From NCBI GenBank assembly GCA_963971425.1, contig OZ020524.1, positions 12,465,845-12,529,844 of the forward strand: DNA of 64,000 bases, read 5' to 3'. The position numbers and the translations under genes are program-made. Under the pieces are notes generated by a model. That model had not been told where the DNA came from and ran no database searches. It saw only the letters and a list, made by a program, of their open reading frames with translations. This document shows, piece by piece, positions 1 to 11,951 of the stretch. The stretch is from Bryoerythrophyllum caledonicum (taxonomy: Eukaryota; Streptophyta; Bryopsida; Pottiales; Pottiaceae). Each line of letters starts with the position of its first letter. Positions within the stretch are counted from its first letter, which is position 1.

Positions 1-3000
1 CGCATTAAAAGTGCCCAAAGAAATTACCTCTCACCCGCAAAAAGATTGACAAAGTAAAGACGCCCAATGCAAATTCCATGTTTTCAACCGTCCATTGTTT
101 TATTGGCTCCCTTACAAAGCGGGAAGGAAAGTCCACGTACAACGTCTCCCTAGCAAGCGGAATGTTTTTTTGATTTGCCACAACCATTCCGTCAAAGTTG
201 CACAATTCAGAAATTTGAACACATATTTGAAAATAAACTTCACAGTAGCAATCAACAAACAAACCTCAATATTTATATGCACATTGCACTTAGATGCTAA
301 AGATATGTTATGAGATACAATCCAAGTATTATCAATCCAACGCCTTTCTTGATCAATAAATGAACAACCGCCATCCTTCTTCCGTATAGGGGATAGCCAT
401 TCCCCTCCACAGACATTTTGTTCACAAACCTGTAAGGATATCGCTTAATACATCTATCATTTTGTATGCACAATGACGTTCTACCCGGAAGGCCGCAAAG
501 CCCGTGTACTAAGGAGAGTCGAACTGTCTTGTTCCTGTCGGGGTGAGCAATTAGATCATAAATTTCAATATTCATTGTTGAATCGATATTGTTTGGCTCC
601 AGTTTTGACTACTGGTCCAGAATCAACACGATCTGCAGGTGCAATAGACCCCTCTTTTGATATTTAATCATCCAATTGTATCCCAATGCCTTCTTAAACA
701 CACGGCAATCTATTAAATCTTCTATTAGCTCTTTGACTTTCAGATTGAACAAACGTAAGACTAAATCCAGGTGGTCTTATGATATTTGTACGCCTTGTAG
801 TTCCATTATTATTTCAGGCCATTTCAAGTTATACGTGAACGTTATGAACAGGTTAGCTTGTGTTAAAATTGTGTTTTTATTAGTTTTATCAATGGACCAT
901 AATAGTCAAATCCTTAAACGATAAAAGTGTGAAGGAAAGGTGTTTTTAAATCGGAACCGAAATTTTGAATCGGAATCTAAACTAGAACAAGAGCTAGACC
1001 GTAATTTGTGGATTTGATCCATGATTTTCGGATTTAGTCGGGTTACCGTTGTCGTAGCAAAGAGTTTGTGTTCCAAGAAAACACTGGGTTTCTGGCTGCA
1101 ACTTTTACTTAATCAAGTTCTTTGAGGTGTAAACCCAAATGTATTTATAGATTGTCCCTTTTAAAAGTCAATCACCTCAATACACAAGTCTATGTAGGAC
1201 AAAAGTATCCAACTACTTAAGAAAACGATGTAAAACTTACAAACCTTAGAAAGGGAAACAATCCCGAATTCTAAGGGCATTTATCTCTCAATCCAACTAT
1301 TGAAATGACTTCTAATTTTAGTCAAAGCACTAATGTGCTATAAAAAACTACTCATCAAATCTCAACCGCAAATTCGTCACAGATCTTGAAGTATCGTCAA
1401 AATACTCACTGCCTCTTTAAACCCTTGTTTACAAACACCTGCGTACTATAATCTTCATAAATCTCAAGAAAAATCTCTAAACGCCGCGAAATTAAATTTG
1501 TGGATTTTCAGCTTTATAAACCACAATTTTTTTAAATCTTAGCCAAAAACTCATCCAAAAGCAAAAGATATGGCCAAAAACATTACCAACATCAAAGTGA
1601 TATACGTACGGTCTTAAAGAATATATGCACTCTATTCAACTCCAAATATATCCTTCATTACAACTTCAAATCCTTCAATTCTTCCACGTCGTAGATAGAA
1701 CTTGAAAATACCTTGTCAGCGGCTCCTTTCAATCTCCAAAAGCTATCGCACAACTCCTTCAAAAGTTCAAAAGAGTGACAGTAGGTCGTAAATCTTCACC
1801 TTAACTTCAAACGGCTATATCTCATTCACCCGAGCTCCAAAACCCATGTTCTTCATACCAAAACTACAGCGTACAATTGCATCTATCTAGTTATGATCTT
1901 TTCTTCCTTCAAATTGGTCTTATAGTTGCTCAAAACCTCCTAGCCGCCTCAGGCAACCCCTTGAATCCTCACTGGTCATGGGAACTAGCGAATGGGATGA
2001 GGACTTTCATCCAAAGCCATCCTCCCTCCATCCTTCGCCACCTCCCTCCATCCCTTGCCACCTCCTCTTATCCTTCTATCCCCTTGCCATGTCATTTTAT
2101 TCTTTGGACTATCTTTATCTTTTCAATATAAACATTTACATTTAAACTCTAAACTTTAAGCCCAATTTTTTTCTTGAAGGCTTAATATCAATCATTTAAG
2201 TCTTAAATAATCTAGAGACCACAACTAATTTAAAAACGTAGAAAGTGAGCTTTCTATATCAACTTCCAATTTCATTTATCAACTATTCTAACATACTTCA
2301 AACTTATAAAGATATTATCAATCGTGGTTGGTTTTTTACCTATTTTAGGTAACCATTGTACTACAAATGCTTTATATACTACTAGATTATATCTACACAC
2401 ATTGATCACCGCCACACTAAACTGATTCAGAGTTTGAATCCTGCAGATTATCTGATCAGTTGGTGTGGCGCGTGGTCCGGGGACTGTTGATACTTCAGCA
2501 GTGTGAGAGCCGGTTGACGCTCTTGAACCCTGAGCTAGTGACAAGATGCAAGAATAACTTCCAAGATAAGGCTCGCCCCAGTAAAGTATGATCGTGTGGT
2601 TGAGGATGAATCCACTAGTCATATCTTCACTATTGGCCTAGACCATTCAATACCTTTTTTTCTATATTAATACATATTTTCACATCATGTACTCAATTAC
2701 TTCACGACACCATTAAAAGGTTTTTGGCGGCCGTTTTTGGGACTTTAAGGGCCGTATTGACTTTGAGTGATAGTCGGATCTTTAGGACCTTTAGGGATAT
2801 TTTGTGTACATAAGGAAAAGGGTTGTAAGCCATTCCCATTTTTAATCTTCATCTCCTTTCTACTACATTTTGTTGTGCACCCAAGTATCCTTGTAGAGGT
2901 GTGAATCCCATTGGCTAATGGAGAGTGCATTGGTGATGCCCAAGTGTTGTTGTTGGGAGGGTGGGTTCTAGAATCCGATTTTCTTAGGATTCCGAGAAAG

Positions 3001-3687
3001 TACCGCAAGTCATTTTTGCTTGTGAGTTCTTCTTGCGGATGTCCGGCGGCATTTCCTATAGCTATGAGACAAATGCAGAATCAATTGACTGTAAGTGGAT
3101 CCAAAATCGGATCTAGAACCGGAAGGAAGCTATCGTTGTAGTAATTGAAGGATTGGAATACATTTTTGCGTGACCGGGTGTCCGGCGGCGTCGCTACAGT
3201 TGTAAGGAAGTAGACACCACCCTGGTCCATGTGTGTGTGTTGTGTTTAGGAGTGGTTAGGATTGATAGTAAAGTCTTTTGCCACTCTAATATACGAGAGG
3301 AGAGTTTTGAGCACCGTCCATCTCCCAATAGGATGTGTCCTCCGATAGCTAACATCGCGAGGATAAACTAGATCTAGATTACAGATACTTGCTGAGAGAG
3401 TTCCGGAAAGAGGAAAGAGGAAACATGAAACATGAAAAGCTTCTGGCCAACCAAAAACATGTGGTTGACCGGATATATCATAAAAAGTAGAAAGAGTTGT
3501 AGAAAAAACTTGAAAGGAAGTAAGACCGGAAGAGATCTGGCTAGCTACTTCACTAGAATCCCAGGAACGATACAAGAGTCACTTCTTGGGTGTTTTTGTC
3601 ATTAAAAACTCTCAAGGGAACGCACCCGATATAAACGTGTTCCAAGAGTACGAGCGTCGATTACGCGATTGCACAACAAACAAACGG
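1..3687. other. AT-rich intergenic DNA, no gene recognised
   Basis: Only short open frames without recognisable domains occur here. Pyrimidine-rich direct duplications lie at about 2020-2090 (CCTCCCTCCATCC units). The stretch about 2700-3200 has a look often seen in LTR retrotransposon ends (C-rich leader, short purine runs), but no paired copy or primer site was found, so it is not called. Confidence 0.5.
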
Positions 3688-3872
3688 AATGCATCATTTA
3701 GCTAAATCTGGAAAAAATAGTGAATTGTGGACTTTGGACTGAATGCATCGAGAGAGATCTCCGGTTGAATTACAATAGAATCATCTGGAGATTTCTCAAA
3801 TCATTGGAAGATGTGTTCAACGGTCATAATTTCTAGACTTTGCATTGTCTAGATTTAGTTAAATACGTCATT
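3688..3872. mobile_element. MITE, family C copy 1
   Basis: The 185-bp segment has imperfect terminal inverted repeats: AATGCATCATTTAGCTAAAT at the left end, and the reverse complement of the right end begins AATGACGTATTTAACTAAAT. Internal blocks GGACTTTGGACT, a GGAGATTT...AAATCAT block and GACTTTGCAT also occur in the copy at 11777-11951, which supports a dispersed non-autonomous element. No coding capacity. Superfamily not assigned. Confidence 0.5.
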
Positions 3873-5196
3873 GGAACTCTATCTCTTAAACTGGTGCTCA
3901 ATCATTTGTACACAAATATTTTGGTAAAGTTGCGCACAAGGGTTGTGTTGCAGAAACATGTTTTGAAGCGCCTCCATTATATTGCGGTCAAACGCGGAAA
4001 GATATTTATCCGATGATCCAGAGCCGCTTTGATTATACACTACATATATCTATAAAAGCCGACAATCCTCCCCTTCCACAAGCAATAGACTCTCCATTCT
4101 ATAATAGAGTTGCCTTTGAAGTCAAAAAGTGTAGTTCCCACCTTGGAAAATCTTTGAATCAATTGTCGGGCCTAGAGATGTGAATGACAATGCGCTATTA
4201 TACATACAAATTGAATCCCTAAAGTTTTTGGCTTCTTGTGTGTCATCTCTAAGCAAGCTCTGCCAGCCTGCCAGGGCTCAGGAGGCGTTGCCAACGGGAC
4301 GAGGTCAATTTTTCCATGCCCATAACACGTACTGAAAAGTGGATTTACTATAGTAGAAAATCTAGAGATGACACACTCTTTTAGTCAATGCAACGCATTG
4401 CAATACCTACAACGGAAGGTCATCCGCTGCAATTCATGACCAAGGAACCATCGCACTAAATGCACGCCATGCCAATGAGAAATCCAAATGCGTTGTCTGG
4501 CGTTGATTCCAACAACTTTGACGTTGATTCCTGATAGCCCAAAGAATCTCTATACAAATAGCATGTTGTTCTCTCACCAACTGACTTCTGAGAATGATAG
4601 GTTGTCTTCGTGGCACCTGATTCCTGCAAGTCCAAAGAATCTTCATGCGCCTACTTCATTGTTCACGCACCCGCTCATTTTTGCAAATTCAAAGATTGTC
4701 CATGGTAACTGAGTACCACTAAGTTTCACAATTGAAAAGCAATATAAATACAAAAAATATATATATGAGCAAAAATATATTTCAGCAAAAGTTCAAGGAA
4801 AATATATTTAATCTCAATCCCACCATGCAATCATAATATAAGGAATTTAGCAAGGAAAATAAAATAAAAGTCACATAGGTCTTAAAGTAAAAGTAGAACA
4901 TGGGAAAAGTAAAAGTATAAAAATTGGCCGTAGTCGCAGTTGAGAATGAAGTCGCAAGGGCGAGGAAATTGTGCTTGCTCATAGGGCGTGCTCACGGTCA
5001 GCAGTTTGAGGTCTGCGGGATTGCTTACAAGGCTTGCTCACGACCACAAGGTCCACTTCTCTCCCTTTACTGTTGCCCATTTTCGCAAGCTTCATCTCCA
5101 CACATTGCATGATTACATGCCCTCCTCTTATAGCGCATTGAGGTTGACTTGGCGACATAATGTGAGCCTGTCTCCAATTACTACAAGGATAGAGAG
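3873..5196. other. Intergenic DNA with a degenerate tandem duplication
   Basis: No gene recognised. Around 4524 and 4617 a block beginning TGATTCCTG and continuing with CCAAAGAATCT is repeated with a spacing of about 93 bp, and a weaker third unit precedes it near 4502. A TATA-like run with AT-rich flanks lies near 4045-4060, but no convincing coding region follows it. Confidence 0.4.
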
Positions 5197-5343
5197 ACTA
5201 GTATACTAACATGTTGTCCTCAACGAATAATATAAGTTAGGTAAGTTAACTATAAATGTAAAAGTAATAGTAAATACAATAAAAGTAAATGCCACGTGTT
5301 GTTATGTCTTATGGATATATTACCTAATTATCACATGACTAGT
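5197..5343. repeat. Half-copy of the ACTAGTATAC MITE
   Basis: This begins ACTAGTATACTAACATGTTG and continues with the AAGTAAATGCCACGTG block that is also found in both arms of the larger element at 7626-8112. It appears to be one terminal arm of the same family. An ACTAGT palindrome at 5338-5343 closes the segment. Confidence 0.45.
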
Positions 5344-5394
5344 GGGGTACCCGTGTCCTCCGGACACAACATTTTTTTGTGTTGAGTCCCCACC

Positions 5395-5495
5395 TCCCCG
5401 TCCCCTAGCCCTTTCCCTCCCGTTTCCCCGTCCTTGTCACCTTGTCCCCCGTCCCCGTCCCCCGTCCCCCGTCCTCCGTCCCCGTCCCCGTCCCT
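5395..5495. repeat. C-rich low-complexity CCCGTCC/CCCCGT repeat
   Basis: Irregular repetition of CCCGTCC and CCCCGT units. It creates spurious open frames rich in Pro/Ser (plus strand) and Gly/Asp (minus strand). These are compositional, not genes. Confidence 0.8.
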
Positions 5496-5660
5496 AGAGA
5501 TATGTTGCATTAGAGCAGAGATGCCTCGATGCGCCTTTGAGCAGAAATCGCAACATGACATCGGCCTTAATTTTGGTTGTTGTTACGGTAATGCTATTTG
5601 CACTTTAAGCTTAAGTATCATGTTTATTGACCTTTTAGCTTTATTATGTGAACTATGCAG

Positions 5661-5819
5661 GTCCTCCTGAGGGGTCCCGAGAACGCTTGTGAGGCAGTGA
5701 AGCACTTTGACAGGGCGCTAGGTGTGCCGCATAGTAGCACCAAGCTCTACGTGCGCTCCAAGGGCCGCAAGTTTGAGAAGGCCCGTGGTCGTCGTAACAG
5801 CAGAGTCTTCAAGGTCTAG
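5661..5819 (+). pseudogene. RPL18: 60S ribosomal protein L18 (eL18) last-exon fragment
   Basis: Fifty-two codons plus a stop match the C-terminal end of eukaryotic ribosomal protein L18, including [36 protein letters not shown] and the terminal FKV. A splice acceptor (ATGCAG) directly precedes the first codon, so this is a genomic exon copy rather than a processed cDNA copy. No earlier L18 exons are recognisable upstream. Several positions that are normally very conserved differ: Glu for Lys after GP, Cys for Arg, Asp-Arg for Gly-Pro in the HFGPAPG motif, Leu for Pro before YVRSKG, and Val for Gly in the usual SRGFKV ending. L18 is a structural protein of the cytosolic large ribosomal subunit. 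With one exon and these changes the copy is most likely a non-functional gene fragment that kept its 3' region. Confidence 0.8.
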
Positions 5820-6715
5820 ATCCCATCTCTTTCAGAGTGCACGATTATCTGCTAGTTTACTCTAGTTGTCTGATTGCTTCACAACTTTCAAGTAAGACAT
5901 TGCAGATTTGACCCCTCTTTGAATGTACGTGATCATCGTGTGTAAATTACCCATTGAACAACCAAGCAAATAAATGGATTAAGTTACTTGAGCAGAAGAC
6001 CTTCGACTGCTTTGCATTTCATTCATTTTCGGTGCAAGGGTACTCGAGGTCCAAGCGTTTGTACGATCTCAAAACCTAGATTACACCTTGAATAACCTCA
6101 TGTAGAGCCCTCAACAGCAAGGAAGCTATCAGGTCAAGCTCACGGAACCTCAAAAGAATACTCTAGAGTAGAGAAAGATTCTTGAATTTAGAGAGAAAAG
6201 TGAGAAAATCAGCAACACTTGAGTCAAGAAGCCGTGAACAGTCAACGTCACAAATGTTCTGGAGTTGCAAAAGCAGAAGCGAGCACGTTACTCATAATGC
6301 TCTCGTAAACTCAAACTGCACCTCCTCCTCCATCACTCGCACGCGCCACCGGCGACACACCGCCCGCACCCGAATCGTGTCGCGCGGAAGCTTCTTCAAA
6401 ACCTCCACCAACACCGTTTTCATCGACGGAACCTAACATTCTCGCAATGATGCCTAATATAATATAACTCTCGCAGTGATGCCTGAGCATCGGTTAAAAA
6501 GTGCTTCTACAGATCAAATGAAGAAAAGCAGACAAAAAATGCAGAATTTCGTACATCGACCCGTGCTCCAGAAAATTTGACAACATCTCTTTGGCCTTCA
6601 CAGATATGTACAGTGTTCCATTTCTTCATTTCTATGAGCCCTTCCAGGATATTTCCAAGGATGAATTGCTCTCCTCCCTGCACATATCAACCAATCTCGC
6701 CGTATCAATATGATG
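5820..6715. other. L18 3' flank and unassigned GC-richer segment
   Basis: The first 150 bp look like the L18 3' untranslated region. Around 6300-6430 there is a GC-richer stretch with coding-like composition but no recognisable protein and no confirmed splice sites. Confidence 0.35.
5969..5974 (+). terminator. Polyadenylation signal AATAAA of the L18 fragment
   Basis: AATAAA lies 150 bp after the L18 stop codon, in sequence that looks like a 3' untranslated region. It is consistent with the original gene's polyadenylation signal having been duplicated with the last exon. Confidence 0.45.
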
Positions 6716-7398
6716 CTAGCCACAGAAAGGCAAAGGATCCGTGTCGTATGTCCGCATGAAAAGGTTGTCTTCAGCTATGGAATACCCTGCACATCCAAAA
6801 TAAAAACCTCAACCTCACACCAAAACAACTCAAATCATCATATTCATCCCCTAAACCCAGCCACCTTAAACTACAAATCACATCACCATAAATCATCACA
6901 GATAAAAAAACCTAAACCTCCCTGAAATAACCAAAACAAACAACAGACCTCCTTCTTAATCATCGTGTTCATTCCTTAAACCATATACGTAACCTCCCAC
7001 AGCCAATCCACATGAGGGAAAAACAAAAAGCCGGTCACCTTGCTGCTGCGCCATCGCTCTCAACCTCTCCACAAAAAACTTAACCCTCCATGTATCCGCA
7101 TAGCTCGTCACGCCACCGACGCGTTCATCGCAGAGCTCGACATGGAAACCTCAACTGGAGCTGCTTGAAAACCTCGATGATTTCATTCAGATTCTGCAAA
7201 CAAACTTGTCGCACTTACGTAAACAATGGCGCTCCATTCTCACACTACAAAACCCTAAACCCTGGAGACACAAAGTGCATTTCACACAGACGAAGGATTC
7301 GTTTTATAGCATAACATACCTCATTTTCCCGACCACCAAGCACGTCACCTCCTTGCTGAAGTTGTACACGCCCGTCCCACAACACTCCTTCAGCGTCT
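6716..7398 (-). pseudogene. Unidentified multi-exon gene remnant, 3' end
   Basis: Three exon-like blocks can be read on the minus strand. Block A (7398-7320) follows an acceptor (CAATCACAG) and ends at a GTATG donor; it encodes ETLKECCGTGVYNFSKEVTC and continues to VVGKM. Block B (7193-7039) follows TTTGCAG and ends at a GTGACC donor; its second part encodes a run containing SYADTWRVKFFVERLRAMAQ. Block C (6786-6716) follows GTGCAG and encodes YSIAEDNLFMRTYDTDPLPF before a TAG stop. Splicing B to C keeps frame exactly across a split Gly codon, which is hard to get by chance. The first half of block B reads sensibly only in another frame (NLNEIIEVFKQLQ), and the frame entering from block A meets stops. 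The copy is therefore probably broken, or the B acceptor is misplaced. I do not recognise the protein family. Confidence 0.45.
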
Positions 7399-7625
7399 CT
7401 GTGATTGCAGCCAATAAGATTGATAGTTTGTTGTTGATTTTTGGTGAGTTTGGGTACACGAACTGTAGTTTTGAGACGTTTTGAGGATTCTCGTTAAGAA
7501 GGCGCCGAGCCAGAAGGTCGTGTTGGAGTAGCTCTTGCGCGGGGAGACGACCTCCTATTCGTGTTCTCCATCCTGTATTATTTTATAGATATAGATATAC
7601 TTGTAGGCCTTTTATTGTGTAGAGT

Positions 7626-8112
7626 ACTAGTATACCGACCGTTGTCTCCAACAAATAAGATAAGTTAAGATAAGTTGACTAAAATTAAAAGTAAATATTA
7701 TAAAAGTAAATGCCACATATCGTTGTCGAGTACGAAAGGTATCACCTAGGACCTCCAAGTTCCACCACTGGGTATCGGCCTTCCTTTTTTTTTATAGTAG
7801 TAGATTATTTTGTATAGAAAGAAGAGATATACCAATGGATCCCCCTTGTCTTCATCGGACCAAGGGCAATATCTACTTAAATAAACGTATGCCAATTATT
7901 TTCTTTAGATACGTGTTAGTTATTTTAGATATCTACTACTATATATGAATGAAGATGGTCAATACGTGGTGGTGGAAACAAGGAATACCTAGGTGATACC
8001 CTCCGTAGGCAGCAACGACACGTGACATGAACTTTCATTATATTTACTTTGAATTTTAGTTAATTGACCTAAACTTACATTACTCATTGGGGACAACGGT
8101 CAGTATACTAGT
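7626..8112. mobile_element. MITE with about 115-bp inverted arms (ACTAGTATAC family)
   Basis: The left end reads ACTAGTATACCGACCGTTGT. The reverse complement of the right end reads ACTAGTATACTGACCGTTGT, and similarity continues inward for roughly 115 bp, through blocks resembling AAGTAAAT and ATCACCTAGG. The 487-bp structure could fold into a long stem. No open frame of note. A half-copy lies at 5197-5343. Superfamily and target duplication are unclear because the ends are themselves palindromic. Confidence 0.65.
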
Positions 8113-9773
8113 TTGTCATATATTTGGGGAGTCTAGGTATATAAAGTAAAAGTATAAAATCTTCCAAAAATATAGATATATTTTGTTGGGCCGATGGACA
8201 ATATTATTTTACTAGGAGGGATACAGACACAAGATAATCAATTTTTTTGATATATAGATACAAGAAAGAAGTAAACCATCAAGTTGAAAATGATCCTTTT
8301 TTTAGTTGGAAAAAGTTGACATTTACTTTGAAAGAATTTTACTATAGAAAGACCCTTTTACTTTGATCATTTCATTTGTGGTCTCATTATAAAAGGTGAT
8401 TTTACTTTTGGTGATTTTATCCATGTGATATTGGTTCTAGTCAAATGTTGTGGAGGTTTCAGAGTGCCCTTTTTCTAGTAGCTATCAATGATTATTGAAA
8501 ATGCCCCTTATGATTATTGATTTTTGTTAGTGATAATCACAGCAAGAAGGAGAAGAACTCCGGTCTCCACTAGAGCCTAGTGTGAATAGAGGATTTGTTT
8601 ATTCCATCACTAGGCCAATGCCCCTTGAACAAAGGATTAGTAGTATGGAACTACTTCCCCCCCTCAAAGGTAGACACTATAATCACAACAACTCAAAAGT
8701 AGACACTATAATCACAACAATTCAAAAGTTCCCTTCAATAAAGATGTTTTTTCTTACACCTTCATGTATCATAAGCATCGCAAGGTTATCCAAACCAATA
8801 ATTAAAAGCACTTAGAGGTTTATCCGTTGACTAGAAATTGATTACCTCTTTTGTGCGTTTTGAGCTTTAAGCAAAGTTTCAACATGAAGTTTTCACTTGT
8901 AGCTCAAGTGGTGACAAAATACTTTTGATCAAAGCTTTCATGTTACGTTCATCCATGTCTATAAACTTTTTATTCAATATTTTATCAAATTTGGCAATTG
9001 GCTCTATGGGGGTTATAATATTTTTGGCCCTCAAAACAATACAAATTATATACAATGGCCCTCAAATGGTGTAGAAACCTCATATTACCTTACTCAAATT
9101 AATTGTGTTTGAAACAAATGGCATATATTAGGATAAATATTGTTGCAAAGGTGTGCATATTATTCATGTAAATAGTACGCAGAACACATAATCTCAAGAA
9201 TAAAGTCCAATCATCACACATAAACTAGACGATGAAACTATTGATTGTTTTTTTTTGGGAGATTATGATGAGATTATGGCAAAAGAATGGACCAATGTGG
9301 CCCTTGAGAATTTATTGCCCGTAATTATTTTTCTTCTGTGTTTTGTATTGATGGTATGTTGGTGGTTTGATGAGGTAATAACTTCTGGATCATACAGGCA
9401 AGCAAAAGTTTCAACATCCAATTTAATACTGAAACAATTATTTGGCACAAGGTTTTGATGTTTACATAACTGAATATCAATCTCTATATTTCAAGTGATA
9501 ATTGATTTGTTTTGCATAAGGATTTTCCAATGGAACATGTCATGTTAGACAAAAAAACACCCCACTTTTTTTCATTCTTATGTTCATTTTTATCCATATT
9601 TCCACCTTCCAATATAGCATCAGCTATTCTACATTAACAATACGGCTAAATAGATTGCTACCACAAACCCTGAAATAGCGAGAGCAAGCAAAGAGTATCA
9701 AGTTCATAGTAGCAACAACTCCAACCTATAAAGCCCGACATAACAGAAATTAAAAGAGATGTGAGATCACTAA
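8113..9773. other. AT-rich intergenic DNA
   Basis: Nothing recognised except a short direct repeat (AAAGTAGACACTATAATCAC) near 8670-8715. A 67-codon open frame at 9255-9458 has a hydrophobic segment (VIIFLLCFVLMVCWWF) but no supporting context. Confidence 0.4.
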
Positions 9774-10370
9774 GGGCCGCTTCACACCTAGCCGAGTTGA
9801 CAGTCTGTCCGTCAAAATTTCTGCCCAAACTATGGCAAGAGTCCAAACTTTTGGATAAAGAAAAACATTAGAATATATATACTGAAGCCTTTGGGCGGTT
9901 GTGGTGTGAAGCCCCAAAGGCCAAGTCCAAAGTCCAAACCCCATATCATTATGCCAAAAAAATCAGCCCAAAAAATCAGCCCAAAAAAATCAGCCAAAAA
10001 AATCAGCCAAAAAAATTAGCCCAAAAAAATCAGCCAAAAAAATTAGCCAAAAAAATTAGTCAAAAATTCGGCCTTTTTCATCTTATGGTCCAGATCTTGT
10101 CAGATTTTGATTCTTTTGTTGAAAAAATCGACAAACTCTCGAAGGAAGTTTGGGTGGACCAAAAATGGCAACGGAAGTTTTGCTCCAGAGTCCGTCGCCT
10201 TTGCGCCAAAACTCTCCAAAAGTACTGCCATGTAGACACATTGGAAGACGACGGCCTTTGGACTTTGGCCTTTGGTGTGAAGGCCAAGAGGCCGGACTTT
10301 GGCCATTCAAGTAATCTCATTGTAGGAAACCGACGGACTCTTGACTCGGGTGTTAGGTGTGAAGCGGCCC
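9774..10370. mobile_element. PIF/Harbinger (Tourist-like) non-autonomous element
   Basis: The ends are perfect 17-bp inverted repeats (GGGCCGCTTCACACCTA at the left, its reverse complement at the right), with further imperfect pairing inward over about 40 bp. The element is flanked on both sides by TAA (9771-9773 and 10371-10373). A TWA target duplication with termini starting GG is the signature of PIF/Harbinger MITEs. The 597-bp body carries an A-rich tandem repeat. An open frame of 161 codons crosses it, but it is repeat-derived and has no transposase domain. Confidence 0.75.
9955..10070 (+). repeat. A-rich AAAAAATCAGCC tandem repeat
   Basis: About nine imperfect units of the type AAAAAATCAGCC/AAAAAATTAGCC lie inside the Harbinger-like element. 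They encode the Lys/Gln/Pro repeat of a spurious open frame. Confidence 0.7.
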
Positions 10371-11776
10371 TAAGATTGACATGATCGTAGTGACAAGGGA
10401 GAACCAATACTACAGATAGTCCAATCAATGAACTTAGAGAAATTAGGCACGCCATTGAAATCACATGGAAATGGTAAGGGGATTGGGGTGGAGCTCATAG
10501 GACAAGAGGCGGAGTGATCCAATTAATGGGCCGAGGAGCAACTGAGCTCATGGGTCCAGTTCACATTGACGTTGAGATAGATGGGGTCAAGAAAGCAAGA
10601 GTAATTGCCACAAACTCTAAGCACGGTCATACACATAGCTTGAGCCGCGGACACAAGGTAAGGACCAATACTACAAACTCCTCTTCTCACACTGGAATGA
10701 TACTACAAACTCCTCTTCTCACACTGGAATGATAGTATGTTTTATTTTGAAAATCGGAAATCATAGTTATTCCTCTTAATACTCACATTTTTAGTGCATG
10801 GAAGAGTGACCTTATTCTTAAAGGCACCTCTCACAAGCACGGGTATGTAAAGTCCCCTAGAAGTCATAGAACATTGCATTAAAATTTCAAAGAGTAAAAT
10901 CCATACCATACTTCTTCTTGTTTTTAACTTCAATATGCCCACAATGTAAGTTGTGGGAAGATAATCATATCCTATGCAGTGGTTCTTCCATACATAATTA
11001 ATTCATTATGGAAAATGTCCAATTTTTTTGGAAAATTCAAGAGATTTGTCTGAGTGATACTCATGTAATGCTTAAGTGATATCCATTTTATATGAACCAC
11101 TGCTATGTGGAAAATAAATACTTTGGCAAATGGGTGCCAAAAGCTACCACTGCGTATGGTAAACACAAGGTGACTAGGAGTAAACGTTTAATAAATTTCA
11201 CTTACACCTTAGCAACAACCTTCTTTGTCATTGCTACATACTGTTGTATTCTCAACTGGCCCCATCTTCCTCCAAGAGACTTAATTTTATAGAAAATGAA
11301 TCTAATATGAGTTTCATCCAAATGACCTCAAAAACACATAAAATGAAACAGATTATACACAAAAAAATTTGAGAACATAAAACTACCAATTGAAATTTCA
11401 TAAACTCCTATTATTACTAGGAGACATTGAAACAAACCCTAGACCAATGCTAAATGTACTACACAACCACCCAACAACGCATAAGAGAAATGCTAAAAAA
11501 TAATTTATTTCCAATATCATATAATTTCAACTAGAATACCAGCACTTGGCCTCTACCTTCTCATTGCCACTAAAAAGTATTCACAAATTACATCATGACC
11601 ACACCATCACATACCCTCACCTTGCCAATTATATGCAACAACCATTCAATAATAATTCAATAATAACCACCGAACCCTATATATTATCCATGCTATAATT
11701 GTCACCATTTACCCATCGATGAACACATGTAATGACCGCCTCAAATTCCAAAATATAGATTTAAATATTACAATAA
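10371..11776. other. Intergenic DNA, no gene recognised
   Basis: It contains a short tandem duplication near 10670-10735 (ACTACAAACTCCTCTTCTCA twice). Nothing else is supported. Confidence 0.4.
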
Positions 11777-11951
11777 ATGCCATATTTAACTAAATCTAGA
11801 CTTTGGACTATATGTATTATCTGGACATCTCCATATGAATTTCGCTAAATTGAACTAAAACCATTGAGAGATTTTTTAAATCATCGGGAGATTATAACAA
11901 CAGTCTTTACTTATGGACTTTGCATAGTCCATTTTTAGTTAAATATGGCAT
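11777..11951. mobile_element. MITE, family C copy 2
   Basis: Inverted ends are ATGCCATATTTAACTAAA at the left and its near-complement at the right (about 175 bp in total). The interior shares several blocks with 3688-3872. Immediate flanks are TA-rich, so a TA target site is possible but not provable. Confidence 0.55.

Noticed and set aside
2420-2530. tRNA- or SINE-like boxes (GAGTTTGAATCCTGC, TGGCGCGTGG)
   Set aside because: No cloverleaf could be formed and the two boxes are in the wrong order and spacing for a polymerase III promoter.
2690-3200. Possible solo LTR
   Set aside because: No TG...CA boundary, no primer site and no second copy in the window.
5331-5561. Gly/Asp-rich 76-codon frame
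   Set aside because: It is the translation of the CCCCGT/CCCGTCC low-complexity repeat.
9255-9458. Small membrane protein gene
   Set aside because: A single hydrophobic stretch in AT-rich DNA with a near full-length opposing frame; no supporting signals.
9899-10384. 161-codon open frame as a gene
   Set aside because: It runs through the A-rich tandem repeat and out through the terminal inverted repeat of a MITE; no domain.
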